From positions 1-37,419 of the forward strand of contig CAMJLB010000015.1 of NCBI GenBank assembly GCA_946406555.1: a stretch of DNA of 37,419 nucleotides, given 5' to 3'. Below, one piece after another: positions 36,001 through 37,419 of this stretch. The position numbers were made by a program, and so were the translations under genes. The notes under the pieces were generated by a model that was not told where the DNA came from, ran no database searches, and worked only from the letters and a program-made list of their open reading frames with translations. The stretch is from an uncultured Prevotellaceae bacterium (lineage in GTDB: Bacteria > Bacteroidota > Bacteroidia > Bacteroidales > Bacteroidaceae). Position 1 is the first letter of the stretch, and each line of letters begins with the position of its first letter.

Positions 36001-36325
36001 CGAAGTTTTCTTTTGCAGGTTTGGGCAGATGGTTGGCGGTATTTATCTGTGTATAGAAGAAGCCGGTGGAATTGGTGTTCACCTCGTTGTCGATTGAATC
36101 GATGATGAGATTCTTGTTGTTGGTGGCATTGCTGTAGTTTGTCCCTTCATACACGCGGAAGCGCATGTTAAGCGTGTCTTCGGCATTGGCTGTGCCCCTG
36201 ACTACAAACGAAAGCGTGTAGTCAGGGGACCAGGGAAAAAACATGTCGTCTTCACTATTGTACCAGTCTTTCAGTCGCTGGTCGAAGCAGACGCAGAAAA
36301 GCTCTAAATTGATATGTTGGTTCAT
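33029..36325 (-). CDS. Large triple-AAA+ protein (CbxX/CfxQ/SpoVK-like) with an unassigned N-terminal region
   Basis: 1098 aa; three P-loops: LVLTGKKGTGKRT, MVFTGNPGTGKTT, NFIGNTGTGKST; central module has GVLFIDEAYNL Walker B and NPGLKSRF Arg-finger region. Confidence 0.92.
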   Translation of the reverse strand: MNQHINLELFCVCFDQRLKDWYNSEDDMFFPWSPDYTLSFVVRGTANAEDTLNMRFRVYEGTNYSNATNNKNLIIDSIDNEVNTNSTGFFYTQINTANHLPKPAKENFVDEYTAELSIDGKVLETRLFQIACLPTDVNRVVKPIQLSYDPYFKKKGKESMPISLTFRHLNKDNFYIVMGAYYAYLTEDEELFEKPGNIMPAFDFQVLNLYADDDTATISFHLGADPDRKYYGKEPYLVFTVAGKTFLKCPLSKIRPQTSEKELEPFIVADEQPMEEGDGPILMPNGFANLLDYLDRRRVFDTNRPGSPIEWKRRHLVLTGKKGTGKRTAAQRLGKKLVEDGTAQDIAELNAIDMLDPTNGYSPKVEETLDSNADNLLVINNAEALALKGAVGSLTGIEILANKLLKMKNITVVLLGGKGRMEELIKMCEPARELFYTFYDFDDVEPEVMTRLSVKWLKDMNFRLEEEARKKLFHYFERAYSLRGMNFANMYMARQTIDDEILPRLVRRTISTEQLQPFAPPPLADMNLIVADDIPQAEERDPSVPLKKLESLIGLDNVKQSIINHTSLVRLNKIRADRGFYNRMPPMHMVFTGNPGTGKTTIAEYLGEIYRGIGALSSGHLVQTDRSKLVGQYIGDTEKNTLNAIQRASGGVLFIDEAYNLFVKSDDNRDFGMRVIETLLTYLSLEETDMIVILAGYTNEMKRMIESNPGLKSRFSYFFHFDDYSPDQLLRIGKLVLDKEQYHLTDEAERALSQYIIDEYNQKDEHFGNGRFVTRLLKSHIIPAMSQRLNKLPAEQLTDEMLKTIELCDIPRHDGLQGKLGPIDESILKSALHDLDQLVGVEQAKQALHGYVTTVRMERQTGSLTASSKMLYWNFIGNTGTGKSTVAELLGRLMQGLGLLKRGHTVTLNIEELNSRDMYDTLEKALKRATDGLLFMDMDSPRYRNQPTDSIRTWLVNKIKETKQQTAIVFAEVGESNDDVLRQLALNGFASLYHSVIFDDFTAPQLMQLLRQMLSSDYRLTLSAEADEYLTHYVENLHRQATRNSPVNARTIQMHAQTMAQSARLRIAGQTGQTNEVTLADLQEIEQQRSLKTSRIGF

Positions 36326-36330
36326 CTATT

Positions 36331-37419
36331 TTATTTGTCGTTGCCGGTGATGTTGTCTATGGCTTCTCTTGCCTCATCGTTCAGGCTTATGTTTCGGTTC
36401 ACCTTGGCATCGATGGTTCCAGCGCGCATGATGTCGGCCATGTCTACGCCAGTGGCACTCTTTAGCACGTCGAAGGCCTGCTTGATGGCCACGGGCACAC
36501 CTCCGCTGATGGCGGTGATGCCTGTACCGTCGCCTGAGCCGCTGTAGATGCTCACGTCCTTAATCGATGCAATGGGCTTAGCCACGTTTTCTACCACCTG
36601 CGGCAGCACCTCGATCATCATCTGCATCACTGCGGCATTGTTATATTTTTTATAGGCTTCTGCCTTCTTGTCCATGGCCAGAGCCTCGGCTTCACCTTTC
36701 TTCTGTATGGCGTAGGCTTCGGCCTCTCCTTTGGCTTTTATGCCCGCAGCCTCCTGCTCCAAACGGTAGCGTGCGGCATCGCTCTCGGCGTTCTGGGCCA
36801 GGGCTCTTTGTTCGGCTTCATATCTTTGGGCCTCGGCCACGCGCTTGCGCTGTTCCAGGTCGGCGGCAGCGTCTATCTCTACCTTGTATTTGTCGGCATC
36901 GGCTTTCTTTTCCACCTCAGCAGCCAGTTGGTTCTGCTTGATTTCTATCTGTTCACGAGAGAGTATCTGCTCACGTTTGGTCTTCTCGATCTCGGCCTCA
37001 ACGGTCTTCACGTTAATCGTCTTCTGCTGTTCTTGCTGCTGTATGGCATAGGCCGCATCGGCATCGGCCTGGGCTGTGTCAGCTTCTTTCTTAAGGGCAG
37101 CTCGGCGCAGGGCCAGTTCGTTGTTTTTCACGGCTATGGCAGTGTCGGCATCTACACGGGCATCGTTGCTATCCTTGTCGGCCTTGCTCACTTCGATCTT
37201 CACGTCGCGTTCGGCAATGGCACGGTTGATGGCTGCGTCTTTCTTGATTTTTGCCGTGTTGTCGGCACCCAGGTCTTTTATCAGTCCTTCACGGTCGGTC
37301 ACGTTCTGAATGTTGCAAGAGATGATTTCTATGCCCAACTTAGCCATGTCGGGCTGAGCCTTGGTCATCACCTGGTCGGAGAAACCGTCGCGGTCGGTGT
37401 TCAGAGAGCGGAGGTCGAG
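36331..37419 (-). CDS. Flotillin/SPFH family protein (partial; N-terminus beyond the window)
   Basis: Frame stays open to the window edge (upstream residues ...LDLRSLNTDRDGFSDQV-MTKAQPDMAKLGIEIISCNIQNVTD); long Ala/Glu/Lys coiled coil and flotillin-type C-terminus; the track start at 37371 is an internal GTG. Confidence 0.88.
   Translation of the reverse strand, partial: LDLRSLNTDRDGFSDQVMTKAQPDMAKLGIEIISCNIQNVTDREGLIKDLGADNTAKIKKDAAINRAIAERDVKIEVSKADKDSNDARVDADTAIAVKNNELALRRAALKKEADTAQADADAAYAIQQQEQQKTINVKTVEAEIEKTKREQILSREQIEIKQNQLAAEVEKKADADKYKVEIDAAADLEQRKRVAEAQRYEAEQRALAQNAESDAARYRLEQEAAGIKAKGEAEAYAIQKKGEAEALAMDKKAEAYKKYNNAAVMQMMIEVLPQVVENVAKPIASIKDVSIYSGSGDGTGITAISGGVPVAIKQAFDVLKSATGVDMADIMRAGTIDAKVNRNISLNDEAREAIDNITGNDK

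Overview
The window looks like a chromosomal segment of a Bacteroidetes (Prevotella-like) genome. Supporting signs are TAnnTTTG-type promoter elements, a DUF5606-type protein, a GH97 enzyme and the gene order. It is densely coding on both strands. I found no tRNA, rRNA, CRISPR array, transposase or phage genes. Contents from left to right: (i) an acidic-tailed hypothetical protein plus carB (+), ending at a strong terminator; (ii) a minus-strand housekeeping run galE, DUF5606, coaE, ybbR-like, yajC, nusB; (iii) rplY/ctc, pth, an S4-domain protein, a lipoprotein and a Na+/Ca2+ exchanger (+); (iv) a compact anaerobic cobalamin corrin-ring block in four fused ORFs (CbiH-CbiC, CbiE-CbiT, CbiG-CbiF, CbiJ-CbiD), meeting tail-to-tail with a minus-strand FecCD/BtuC-type permease, a BtuF-type lipoprotein and a TPR protein; (v) a LacI regulator, uxaA, an NhaC-family antiporter, a degenerate NTP_transf_5-like protein and a GH97 glycosidase (+); (vi) topB, MATE transporter, a 1098-aa triple-AAA+ protein and a flotillin/SPFH protein (partial at the right edge), all minus. 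The best candidates for something under-described are the flotillin/triple-AAA+/MATE locus and the four-polypeptide corrin-ring block. All family assignments come from reading the translations; no database search was run.
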